Shown here: positions 1 through 6,720 of the stretch, piece after piece
Position numbering within the stretch: the stretch's first letter is position 1
Layout of the letters: the number at the start of each line of letters is the position of its first letter
Assembly (NCBI GenBank): GCA_025464795.1
Contig: JAODNB010000185.1
Location: 1-8,704, forward strand
Direction: 5' to 3'
Length of the DNA: 8,704 bases
From: Frankiales bacterium
GTDB lineage: Bacteria; Actinomycetota; Actinomycetes; Mycobacteriales; SCTD01
Notes under the pieces: generated by a model
The model's database searches: none
Seen by the model: only the letters and a program-made list of their open reading frames with translations
Told to the model about the DNA's origin: nothing
Position numbers and translations under genes: made by a program

Positions 1-2
1 CG

Positions 3-446
3 ATCGCCGCCGCGGTCGCCATCGCCACGATCCTGATGCCGCACCGCCGCCGCGCGGTCGCCGCCTCGGCGGGTCGGTTCGCCCGAGCCGTGTGGGACGT
101 CGTCCGCCGCCCCCGCTGCTTCGTCTCCCTCGTCGTCGGCTGCGTCGGCGTCACCATCGGTCAGCTCGTCACCCTGCAGGGCGCGGTGCACGCCGTCGGC
201 GGGCACATCCCGTGGCCCGACCTGCTCGTGGCCCTCATGGGCTCTGCCGCCGCCCGATCCGCCATGCCGTCCCCCGGTGGCGTCGGACCCGTCGAGGCAG
301 CGCTCGTCGCGGGTCTCACGGCCCTCGGTCTCGGCTGGGTGACCGCCGCGTCGGCCGTTGCCGTCTACCGGACCGCCGGCCACTGGCTGCCCGTCGTCGC
401 GGGCATCGTCAGCCTGCGCGAGCTCCGCCGCCGCGACCTCATCTGA
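3..446 (+). CDS. Flippase-like / lysylphosphatidylglycerol synthase TM-region family protein, 3' end only
   Basis: The reading frame is open from the left edge, so the true start lies outside the window; 147 codons and a TGA stop are visible. The residues alternate between hydrophobic segments (for example around the VSLVVGCVGVTIGQLVTL stretch, the ALVAGLTALGLGWVTAASAVAVY stretch and the HWLPVVAGIVSL stretch) and short basic loops, and the protein ends in a charged RELRRRDLI tail. The stretch PSPGGVGPVEAAL (about 267-305) matches the conserved P-x-PGG-x-G-x-x-E signature near the C-terminus of the LPG_synthase_TM / UPF0104 (YbhN, AglD2-like) family. These integral membrane proteins are known or thought to move or modify lipid-linked substrates such as phospholipids and polyprenyl-linked sugars. 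The substrate cannot be read from this fragment. A palindromic element starts 16 nt after the stop and may serve as its terminator. Family call is fairly secure; specific role unknown. Confidence 0.8.
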   Translation: MAAAVAIATILMPHRRRAVAASAGRFARAVWDVVRRPRCFVSLVVGCVGVTIGQLVTLQGAVHAVGGHIPWPDLLVALMGSAAARSAMPSPGGVGPVEAALVAGLTALGLGWVTAASAVAVYRTAGHWLPVVAGIVSLRELRRRDLI

Positions 447-461
447 CGCTCCGTCACCCGG

Positions 462-543
462 CACCTGTCTCAGGAAATCCGGTCAGAGGGCCCCTCAGGA
501 GGCGTCAAAGGGGGTCCTGAGCCGGATCTGCTGAGACAGGTCG
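462..543. repeat. 82-bp palindromic element, copy 1 (upstream of the AbiEi-like/nuclease gene)
   Basis: Positions 463-482 pair with 522-541 in one register: 18 of 20 positions are Watson-Crick pairs, with mismatches only at 474/530 and 476/528, around a 39-nt loop (483-521). The outer 11 bp (ACCTGTCTCAG against its complement) are perfect. A second copy lies exactly 1134 bp downstream. The left arms match at 17 of 21 positions and the right arms at 17 of 22, while the loops are largely unrelated. The element begins 16 nt after the stop of the flippase-like gene, so it could act as a transcription terminator, although no T-tract follows. Its right arm ends 10 nt before the GTG start of the next gene and contains the only AGG-like sequence there (538-540). 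Folding could therefore mask the ribosome binding site of that gene. Confidence 0.8.
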
Positions 544-550
544 CACCGAT

Positions 551-1585
551 GTGGACAAGTCCGGGGTGGACCGCGCGACATTCGCCATGCTCTGGCCGGT
601 GAGGATCCCCGACATCGCTGCAGCGCAGCGACAGCTGTTCACGCGTGCTGAGGCGGACGACAAGAGCGGCGTGGACTGGGGACTCGAATCAGGTCAGCTC
701 ACGGCGCTGGCACCAGGTGTGCTCATCGCTACGGCCGCCTTGGCCGCCCTCACAGGCAAGGACCTGTACGAGACCCGGCTCCTCGCCGAGCTCCTGCACC
801 GAGGCGACGAGTGGCACGCCAACCGCCGCTCCGCGGCCGTCGTGCACGGCCTGCCGTTGCTCGGGTGTCCCCCGACAGCCCCGCTGCTCGTACGCGAGCG
901 TCGTAACGCCACCGAGCGCTCCAGCTCCCGGTTTCGCCACCTGTCCGCGTTGCCGCCGTGCGAGCGGGACTGCGTCAACGGCATCCGGGTGACGTCGCTG
1001 CCTCGTACCGTGTTCGACATCAGCCGCCGCGAGGCCTTCCGCTCCGCCGTGATCGTCGCTGATGCCGCGCTGCGCAGCGGTGTGCCGCGCGAGGACCTCC
1101 AGGCCTGCGCGGATCGGCACCCGCGATGGCCGGGGCTGCGAGCAGCTCGGGACGTCATCGCCTTCGCCGACGGACGGGCGGAGTCGCCGCTGGAGTCCCT
1201 CGGGCGAGTCGGCTGCCGGTCCCAGGGCCTTCCCGTCTTCGAGCCCCAGGTCGAGGTCTGGGTCGGTCGGCGGATGATCGCCCGCGTCGACGGGCTCTGG
1301 CGCGACCAGCTGCTCGTGTTCGAGGGCGACGGTGCCGTGAAGTTCAAGGGCGGAGCGGACCTCAGGCTCCTCGGGCGGCAGGAAGACCTTCGCGCCACCG
1401 GCCTCGACGTCCTGAGGGCGGACTGGGACGAGCTGCACTCCCGGCAGGACGACTTCGGCCAGCGGGTGCGCGCACGGTTTCGGGAGCGTACGCAGGCAAC
1501 CCTGGCTGCAGGCGTACGGCTCGTCTCGACCACGGTCCGCCCTACGCCGCTGTCGGCCGAGGACACCTACCGCTGGGCGGCCTGA
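551..1585 (+). CDS. AbiEi-antitoxin-like N-terminus with DUF559/Vsr-like PD-(D/E)XK C-terminal domain
   Basis: The 344-residue product has two parts. Residues about 20-60 (IPDIAAAQRQLFTRAEAD then LESGQLTALAPGVLIA) resemble the AbiEi-type winged-helix start, in which a helix with FTR is followed by a 'gvy/gvl' strand. Residues about 210-295 resemble DUF559/very-short-patch-repair-like endonucleases. Visible candidate active-site residues are E211/E215 in AESPLES, D247 in ARVDGLW, E258 and D260 in FEGDG, and K264 in VKF, followed by the family-like 'R-E-D-L-R-x-x-G-x-x-V-L-R-x-D-W' helix and strand. This supports a possible nuclease, not a proven one. No toxin partner lies next to it, and both sides carry related palindromes. 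The start is uncertain: GTG at 551 gives the longest form with a weak AGG 10 nt upstream, while ATG at 587 would begin MLWPVRIPD, closer to where the recognisable fold begins. Codon choice (GCT, CGT, ACA, TTG, GCA) looks somewhat less GC-biased than in neighbours, which hints at acquisition. Confidence 0.75.
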   Translation: MDKSGVDRATFAMLWPVRIPDIAAAQRQLFTRAEADDKSGVDWGLESGQLTALAPGVLIATAALAALTGKDLYETRLLAELLHRGDEWHANRRSAAVVHGLPLLGCPPTAPLLVRERRNATERSSSRFRHLSALPPCERDCVNGIRVTSLPRTVFDISRREAFRSAVIVADAALRSGVPREDLQACADRHPRWPGLRAARDVIAFADGRAESPLESLGRVGCRSQGLPVFEPQVEVWVGRRMIARVDGLWRDQLLVFEGDGAVKFKGGADLRLLGRQEDLRATGLDVLRADWDELHSRQDDFGQRVRARFRERTQATLAAGVRLVSTTVRPTPLSAEDTYRWAA

Positions 1586-1595
1586 CCCGTGAAGG

Positions 1596-1677
1596 CACTT
1601 GTCTCACGCAATCCGACACAACGCCCCCATAAGGGCCCGCCGCAGGCCCCGATCACCGGATTGCGCGAGACAGGTCG
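1596..1677. repeat. 82-bp palindromic element, copy 2 (downstream of the AbiEi-like/nuclease gene; possible bidirectional terminator)
   Basis: Positions 1597-1615 (ACTTGTCTCACGCAATCCG) pair with 1657-1675: 17 Watson-Crick pairs, one G-T wobble (1599/1673) and one mismatch (1606/1666), around a loop of about 39 nt (1617-1655). Length, stem register and loop size equal those of copy 1, and the offset is 1134 bp throughout. Two stem positions differ between copies but keep pairing: 473/531 G-C becomes 1607/1665 C-G, and 475/529 A-T becomes 1609/1663 C-G. The element starts 11 nt after the stop of the upstream gene and ends 10 nt before the stop of the convergent serine hydrolase. It is therefore well placed to be a terminator for both strands, although no T-tract is visible. 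Confidence 0.82.
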
Positions 1678-1687
1678 GCAGCAGTGG

Positions 1688-2875
1688 TCAGTCGATCAGG
1701 GCGGAGTAGACGAGCTGCCGGAGCTGAGCGCGGATCTCGTAGGTCGACGACGGCACCAGCTGCGTGTAGAACGTCGCCACGACGCCGGTGGCCGGGTCGA
1801 CCCAGAAGGCGGTCGAGGCGAGCCCGCCCCAGTTGTACTCGCCGACCGAAGCGGCGGACTTCCCTGGCCGCGGATCGAGCACCGTGGCGAAGCCGAGCCC
1901 GAACCCGACGCCGTCGAACACGGTCTCGGCGAAGCCTCCGCTGTTCACCGCGGCGAGGTCAGCGCCGCCGGGCAGGTGGTTCTGCGTCATCAGGTCCACG
2001 GTTCGAGGCGCGAGCAGCCGGGTGTCCTCGAGGGAGCCCCGGCCGAGCAGCATCGAGCAGAACCGCCAGTAGTCGGCGGCGGTGCTGATCAGCCCGCCGC
2101 CGCCGGAGAAGTACGAGGGCGTGCGGAGCGCCGCCTCGCCGAGCACGTCGTAGCGCATGGCCTGCCCGTTGACCGCCGCGTAGAGGGCAGCGATCCGCGT
2201 CGGGTCCGCGTTGCCCCAGATGGTGTCGGTCATCCCGAGCGGCTCGAGGATGCGCTCCCGGACGAACACGTCGAGCGGCTGTCCCGAGACCACCTCGACG
2301 AGCCGGCCGAGGACGTCGGTCGACACCCCGTACCCCCAGGCGGAGCCCGGCTGGAACTTCAGCGGCAGCGCGGCGTAGGCGTCGCAGAGACCGGCGAGGT
2401 CCATGCCGCTGGGGGTGGCGAAGTCGAAGCCCGCCGCCCGGTAGATCGCGTCGACCGGGTGCAGCTGCATGAAGCCGTAGGTCAGCCCGCTGGTGTGCGT
2501 CAACAGGTGCCACACCCGCACCGGTTCCACAGCGGGTACGAGGAACGCCTTCGTCGCGGTGCCCTTGTCGAACACCTGGGCGTTCGCAAAGGACGGGATC
2601 CACTGCGACACCTCGTCGGTCAGGGCGAACGCGCCCTCCTCCCAGAGCATCATGGCCGCGACGCTGACGATGGGCTTCGTCATCGAGTAGATCCGCCACT
2701 GCGTGTCCGGGACGACCGGACGGCCGGCCTCGCGGTCGGCGAGCCCGTAGACCGAGGAGTGCTCCACGCGGCCGTGCTGGCCGACCATGACCTGGAAGCC
2801 GACGAGGCGACCGTCGTCGACGTACCTCTGGAAGTGGGTGTCGATCCGCTGGAGCCGAGACGCGTCGAAAGCCAT
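1688..2875 (-). CDS. Serine hydrolase of the class C beta-lactamase / EstB esterase family
   Basis: The product has the beta-lactamase-fold (PF00144) serine hydrolase layout. Counted from the proposed start, the SxxK nucleophile and base lie in IYSMTKP (S64, K67). HLLTHTSGLTYG follows, with the HTSG turn typical of the family. The YxN-equivalent tyrosine lies in AWGYGVSTDVLG (Y182), and the third motif near the C-terminus is NWGGLAST (W349-G350-G351, in place of KTG). The last is the W-G-G form seen in EstB-like esterases, so an esterase or amidase acting on small acyl substrates is more likely than a true beta-lactamase. No signal peptide or lipobox is visible, so a cytoplasmic location is inferred. 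The start is set at ATG 2875 (MAFDASRLQRIDTHF, about 395 aa, the usual family length); ATG 2884 is three codons longer. The longest reading frame, up to 3001, would run into the divergent ABC gene and adds no family-like sequence. It converges on the gene at 551-1585, with palindrome copy 2 between them. Confidence 0.92.
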   Translation of the reverse strand: MAFDASRLQRIDTHFQRYVDDGRLVGFQVMVGQHGRVEHSSVYGLADREAGRPVVPDTQWRIYSMTKPIVSVAAMMLWEEGAFALTDEVSQWIPSFANAQVFDKGTATKAFLVPAVEPVRVWHLLTHTSGLTYGFMQLHPVDAIYRAAGFDFATPSGMDLAGLCDAYAALPLKFQPGSAWGYGVSTDVLGRLVEVVSGQPLDVFVRERILEPLGMTDTIWGNADPTRIAALYAAVNGQAMRYDVLGEAALRTPSYFSGGGGLISTAADYWRFCSMLLGRGSLEDTRLLAPRTVDLMTQNHLPGGADLAAVNSGGFAETVFDGVGFGLGFATVLDPRPGKSAASVGEYNWGGLASTAFWVDPATGVVATFYTQLVPSSTYEIRAQLRQLVYSALID

Positions 2876-2903
2876 GCCCTGCATCTTGCCCTGACTCGCG
2901 ATC

Positions 2904-2918
2904 CAGGGTTCAACCCTG
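2904..2918. promoter_or_regulatory. Perfect 15-bp palindrome in the divergent intergenic region (candidate operator)
   Basis: The sequence CAGGGTTCAACCCTG is a perfect inverted repeat of two 7-nt arms around a single central C. It lies between the divergent starts of the serine hydrolase (about 2875/2884, minus strand) and the ABC ATPase (2955, plus strand), about 20-30 nt and 37 nt away respectively. An operator for a dimeric repressor such as a TetR- or GntR-type protein could look like this and would sit where it could affect both genes. No regulator gene is in the window, and no convincing -35/-10 pair could be picked out around it. The regulatory role is inference from position and symmetry. 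Confidence 0.35.
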
Positions 2919-2939
2919 ATGACGGCCCGGGTGATCCGC

Positions 2940-2946
2940 GGGAGGG
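2940..2946 (+). promoter_or_regulatory. Ribosome binding site that fixes the ABC ATPase start
   Basis: GGGAGGG lies 8 nt before ATG 2955. The alternative upstream in-frame ATG at 2919 has no comparable site, and its extra 12 codons (TARVIRGRVPP region) lie across this Shine-Dalgarno sequence and next to the palindrome at 2904-2918. This supports 2955 as the true start. Confidence 0.75.
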
Positions 2947-2954
2947 TTCCCCCC

Positions 2955-3698
2955 ATGACCACCACGTCCCCGCCCGCCGTCCGCGCCACTGACCTCCACA
3001 AGTCCTACGGCAAGGGCGACACCGTTGTCGCCGCTCTGAGGGGCGTCTCGATCGAGGTTCCGACTGGGCAGATGACGGCGGTCATGGGGCCCTCCGGCTC
3101 CGGCAAGTCCACCCTCATGCACTGCCTCGCCGGGCTCGACACCTTCGACGGTGGCGGCATCGACATCGGCGGCACGTCCCTGCGCGGCCTGGGCGACAAG
3201 CAGCTCACGGCGCTCCGCCGGGACCGCCTCGGCTTCATCTTCCAGCAGTACAACCTGCTGCCCACCCTCACCGCGGAGGAGAACATCACCCTCCCCCTGG
3301 CCATCGCCGGCAAGAAGCCGGATGCCGCGTGGATGGCGCAGGTCATCGAGGCCGTCGGGCTCTCGGACCGCTTGCAGCACCGGCCCGCCGAGCTGTCCGG
3401 AGGGCAGCAGCAGCGCGTCGCGTGCGCCCGCGCCCTCATCAGCCGACCGGATGTCGTGTTCGCCGACGAGCCGACCGGCAACCTCGACTCGCGCTCCGGT
3501 GCCGAGGTGCTGCGCTTCCTGCAGCACAGCTCCCAGGAGTACGGCCAGACCGTCGTCATGGTGACGCACGACCCGGTCGCTGCGTCCTACGCGGAACGGG
3601 TCGTCTTCCTGGCCGACGGACTGCTCGTCGACGACATGACGGAGCCGACGGCCGAGAAGGTCCTCGACCGGATGAAGAAGCTCGACGGGCTCGTCTGA
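2955..3698 (+). CDS. ABC transporter ATP-binding protein, MacB/LolD/FtsE-like group
   Basis: A 247-residue nucleotide-binding subunit with every hallmark in order: Walker A GPSGSGKST (45-53), Q-loop in FQQYNLLPTL (Q97), the signature LSGGQQQRVACARAL (147 onward), Walker B VVFADEPTGNLD with catalytic E172, and the switch histidine H205 in VTHDP. The wording around Walker B (ADEPTGNLD) and the Q-loop (FQQYNLLPTLTAEEN) is typical of the LolD/MacB ATPases that drive FtsX-type permeases by mechanotransmission rather than classic import. It ends in TGATG, so its stop overlaps the permease ATG and the two are translationally coupled. It is expected to sit on the cytoplasmic face as a homodimer. The transported substrate cannot be deduced; lipids, peptides or antimicrobial compounds are usual for the group. 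Confidence 0.96.
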   Translation: MTTTSPPAVRATDLHKSYGKGDTVVAALRGVSIEVPTGQMTAVMGPSGSGKSTLMHCLAGLDTFDGGGIDIGGTSLRGLGDKQLTALRRDRLGFIFQQYNLLPTLTAEENITLPLAIAGKKPDAAWMAQVIEAVGLSDRLQHRPAELSGGQQQRVACARALISRPDVVFADEPTGNLDSRSGAEVLRFLQHSSQEYGQTVVMVTHDPVAASYAERVVFLADGLLVDDMTEPTAEKVLDRMKKLDGLV

Positions 3699-6211
3699 TG
3701 CTGCGGGCCACTCTCAAGAGCCTGCTGGCGCGCAAGCTCCGGCTGATGCTCGCCAGCCTCGCGGTGCTGCTGGGCATCTCGTTCATGTCGGGTGCACTGG
3801 TGCTGACCGACAGCCTCGGTCGGGTCTTCGACAACCTGTTCACCTCCATCAGCAGCGGTACGGACGTGCAGGTGCAGGGCACCTCCGCGCTCGGCGCAGA
3901 CGCGCAGGCGCAACCCGTGCCGCAGGCGGCCCTCGACGCGGTGAAGAAGGTGGACGGCGTCGCCGAGGTCGTCGGTGACACCGGCGGTGAAGGAGGTCTG
4001 GTCCTGCCCAACGGCAAGCTGCTGAAGAAGACCGGGCCACCCGTGCTGGGTGTGAGCTTCAACGCCGGGGGTCTCCAGGAGTCGCTGCGCGTCAAGCAGG
4101 GCAAGGCCCCCGTGGGCCTCGACCAGGTCGCGATCGACCTGACGACCGCGCGCAAGCAGCACCTGAAGATCGGCGAGCAGGTCGGGATCACCGGCACCGG
4201 TCCCAAGCGGCCCGCGACGATCACCGGCTTCGTCGGCTTCGACACCACCAACTCCATCGCCGGGGCGACGCTGCTGGCGTTCGACCCGCCGTCGGCGCAG
4301 CAGCTGTTCGGGCACCCTGGCGAGTACCAGAGCCTCAGCATCGCGGCGAAGCCCGGCGTGACGCCGCAGGACCTGAAGCAGCGGATCAACGCGGTGCTGC
4401 CCCAGGGCACCAAGGCGCTCACCGGTCAGGAGGCGATCGACAAGGACTCCAAGGACCTCAAGCAGGGACTGCAGTTCTTCACGGTCTTCCTCGTCGCCTT
4501 CGCGTTCATCTCCGTGTTCGTCGGCGCGTTCCTCATCTTCAACACCTTTGCGATGCTGGTGGCCCAGCGGACCCGGGAGCTCGCACTGCTCCGTGCGCTC
4601 GGGGCGAGCCGCCGGCAGATCACCCGGTCCGTCGTCCTGGAGGCGCTGCTCGTCGGTGTCCTCAGCTCTGTCGCGGGCTTCCTGGCGGGCATCGGCGTCG
4701 CCATCGGGCTGCGCGGCCTGCTCAACGTCATCGGCATCGAGCTCCCGGCAGGCGACACCGTCATCCGGACCCGCACCTTCGTGCTGTGCATGCTCGTCGG
4801 GGTCGGCGTCACGGTCCTCGCTGCCCTGCTCCCCGCACGGCGGGCGGCCCGCGTCGCGCCGGTCCAGGCGATGCGGGAGTCGGGGCCGGCGGAGGAGCGA
4901 TCGCTCCGGCGTCGCACCGTCGTCGGCGGGGTCATCGGGCTGCTCGGTGCAGCCCTGCTCGCCACCGGTCTGGCCGGCGGGTCCGTCAGCTCGGTGGGGA
5001 TCGGCGCCGGCATCGTGTTCATCGGGGTGGTCGTCCTCGCCCCCGTCTTCGCCGGCGCCGTCGTCCGGGTCCTCGGGGCTCCGTTCGCCGCACTCGGGGT
5101 ACCCGGTGCCCTGGGCCAGGCCAACGCGATGCGCAGCCCGCGCCGGACCACGTCCACGGCGGCGGCGCTCATGATCGGCCTCGCCCTGGTCGCGGCCATC
5201 AGCACCCTCGGAGCCAGTGCGAAGAAGAGCGTCACCGCTGCCGTGTCCACGTCCCTGGGCGCCGACTTCATCGTGCACACCGAGCAGTTCAGCCCGTTCT
5301 CCCCGTCCGTCACCCAGGCCCTGCTCACGCAGAAGGCGTTCAGCGACGTCGCCGCCTTCCGCGCGGGAGAGGTGAAGATCGGCGGTCAGCTCACCGGCGT
5401 CCAGGGAGTCAACCCCGCCGCGCTGCAGGACGTCCTGCAGCTCGACGTGCTGTCCGGAGACCTCGCGAGCCTCGGGACGAACAGCATCGCCCTGTCGAAG
5501 AAGCAGGCCAAGGCGCTGAAGACCAAGGTTGGCGACAGCCTCAAGGTCACCTGGCCGACCACCGGTGAGCAGCCCCTGACCGTCGGGGCGGTCTATGACG
5601 ACAACCCGTTCGCCGGCGACTACCTCGTGTCCGACGCCACCTACGACGCCAACGTGAGGGACAAGCAGCTCATCGTCGTGGCCCTCAAGACCGCCAGCGG
5701 CGTGAGCCTCGACGCGAGCCGCGCAGCCGTCGAGACGGCCCTGCAGGACTACCCGAACCTCAAGGTCCAGGACCAGGCGGAGTTCGTGAAGTCACAGGCC
5801 TCGCAGATCGACTTCCTGCTGTCGATCATCTACGCGCTGCTGGCGCTGTCGATCCTCATCGCGATCCTCGGCATCATCAACACGCTCGCGCTGTCGGTGG
5901 TGGAGCGGACGCGCGAGCTCGGCCTGCTGCGAGCCGTCGGGCTGCAGCGCAGGCAGCTCAAGCGCATGATCCGCGTCGAGAGCGTCATCATCGCCGTCTT
6001 CGGGGCGTTCGTGGGAGTCGTGGTCGGCATCGGCTTCGGCTACGCGCTCGTCTCCGTGCTGCACGACTCAGGGGTCACGGACTTCGCGGTGCCCTACCTG
6101 CGCATCCTGGTGATGCTCGGGATCGCAGCCCTCGGCGGCGTCCTCGCCGCGGCCCTCCCGGCACGCCGTGCCGCCAAGATGGATGTACTTGCGGCAGTCT
6201 CCTCGACGTGA
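3698..6211 (+). CDS. ABC transporter permease with two FtsX domains
   Basis: An 837-residue integral membrane protein starting at the ATG inside TGATG (3698). TM1 spans about residues 15-36. A large extracytoplasmic MacB-like domain follows (about 37-255), then the first FtsX domain with three helices (about 258-282, 313-336 and 358-378), closed by the LLPARRAARVAPVQAMRE motif. Two further hydrophobic segments (about 408-427 and 433-456) and another near 485-505 lead to a second extracytoplasmic domain (about 510-700). The second FtsX domain (helices about 705-730, 762-785 and 800-820) ends in LPARRAAKMDVLAAVSST. Each FtsX domain carries the coupling-helix-like motif VAQRTRELALLRALGASRRQ or VVERTRELGLLRAVGLQRRQ. 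About ten membrane spans are predicted by eye. One polypeptide with both FtsX halves could pair with two ATPase subunits. It overlaps the next gene by 4 nt (GTGA). Confidence 0.94.
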   Translation: MLRATLKSLLARKLRLMLASLAVLLGISFMSGALVLTDSLGRVFDNLFTSISSGTDVQVQGTSALGADAQAQPVPQAALDAVKKVDGVAEVVGDTGGEGGLVLPNGKLLKKTGPPVLGVSFNAGGLQESLRVKQGKAPVGLDQVAIDLTTARKQHLKIGEQVGITGTGPKRPATITGFVGFDTTNSIAGATLLAFDPPSAQQLFGHPGEYQSLSIAAKPGVTPQDLKQRINAVLPQGTKALTGQEAIDKDSKDLKQGLQFFTVFLVAFAFISVFVGAFLIFNTFAMLVAQRTRELALLRALGASRRQITRSVVLEALLVGVLSSVAGFLAGIGVAIGLRGLLNVIGIELPAGDTVIRTRTFVLCMLVGVGVTVLAALLPARRAARVAPVQAMRESGPAEERSLRRRTVVGGVIGLLGAALLATGLAGGSVSSVGIGAGIVFIGVVVLAPVFAGAVVRVLGAPFAALGVPGALGQANAMRSPRRTTSTAAALMIGLALVAAISTLGASAKKSVTAAVSTSLGADFIVHTEQFSPFSPSVTQALLTQKAFSDVAAFRAGEVKIGGQLTGVQGVNPAALQDVLQLDVLSGDLASLGTNSIALSKKQAKALKTKVGDSLKVTWPTTGEQPLTVGAVYDDNPFAGDYLVSDATYDANVRDKQLIVVALKTASGVSLDASRAAVETALQDYPNLKVQDQAEFVKSQASQIDFLLSIIYALLALSILIAILGIINTLALSVVERTRELGLLRAVGLQRRQLKRMIRVESVIIAVFGAFVGVVVGIGFGYALVSVLHDSGVTDFAVPYLRILVMLGIAALGGVLAAALPARRAAKMDVLAAVSST

Positions 6212-6720
6212 CCTTGGGACAGCGGCTCGAGAGCAGCGCACTGGGTCAGGCGCTGCTCTCGCTGCTGATGATCGTCGTGGTGGGCTGCGTCCTGCTGTGG
6301 AACCTCCCGGCCGGCCGGCCGCACGACGCGGTACGACCGGCCATCGGGCCCCTGGTCCAGGCTGTCGGGCTGGAACAGGACTGGGCGCTGTTCGCGCCCG
6401 ACCCGAGGGGCTTCAGCGTCGGCGTCTACGCCACGGTCACCCACGCGGGCGGCCGGACCGAGCGCTGGCAGCCGCCGCACAACGGGCTGCTCGTCGCCCC
6501 CTACCGGACCTACCGGTGGCAGAAGTACGTCGAGCGCCTCCGGGCCGACGACTACTCGGGGCTGTGGGAGCCGACCGCGCGCTGGATCGCCCGTCGGGCG
6601 GGCAAGGACGTCACCCGGGTCGTCCTGACCCGTACGTTCCAGGACGCCGCAGAACCGGGCTCCGGGCAGGCTCGCCCTCGTGCGGGGTCCTACGACTTCT
6701 ACACGCTGGACCTGCCGTGA
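6208..6720 (+). CDS. Small single-pass membrane protein, likely partner of the HTTM protein
   Basis: A 170-residue protein beginning at GTG 6208, inside the permease stop (GTGA overlap), with no clear ribosome binding site of its own, so translational coupling is likely. One hydrophobic helix at about residues 12-31 (ALGQALLSLLMIVVVGCVLLW) is followed by a soluble, presumably extracytoplasmic region with no further membrane spans. The stretch LEQDWALFAPDPR (55-67) resembles the 'Q-x-W-x-x-FAP-x-P' motif seen in small proteins encoded beside HTTM-domain genes, and the product overlaps that neighbour by 4 nt. The region after it has many tryptophans and tyrosines (RWQPP, YRTYRWQKYVERL). Function is unknown. 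A role in assembling or feeding the HTTM protein is inferred from the conserved pairing, not shown. Confidence 0.85.
   Translation: MTLGQRLESSALGQALLSLLMIVVVGCVLLWNLPAGRPHDAVRPAIGPLVQAVGLEQDWALFAPDPRGFSVGVYATVTHAGGRTERWQPPHNGLLVAPYRTYRWQKYVERLRADDYSGLWEPTARWIARRAGKDVTRVVLTRTFQDAAEPGSGQARPRAGSYDFYTLDLP

Noticed and set aside
462..1677. Palindromes at both ends as terminal inverted repeats of an insertion sequence
   Set aside because: No transposase domain lies between them, each end is itself a complete palindrome rather than one half of an inverted pair, and no clear target-site duplication was seen. A repeat family or terminator role fits better.
2919..2954. ATG at 2919 as the ABC ATPase start
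   Set aside because: It has no ribosome binding site, and its 12 extra codons lie over the Shine-Dalgarno sequence of ATG 2955 and next to the palindrome.
1589..2992. Long plus-strand open frame (467 codons) across the serine hydrolase
   Set aside because: It is antisense to a clear serine hydrolase with SxxK and WGG motifs. Its composition (rich in R, G, P, E, V, H) is what a GC-rich antisense frame gives, and no domain is recognisable.
2876..3001. Longer serine hydrolase start at 3001
   Set aside because: It would overlap the start of the divergent ABC ATPase, and the added 42 residues resemble no serine hydrolase N-terminus.
3587..5278. Minus-strand open frame of 563 codons under the ABC ATPase end and the permease
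   Set aside because: It lies antisense to well-supported ABC genes and is full of D, R, G, E and H, as expected from GC-skewed antisense reading. No motif or plausible start was found.
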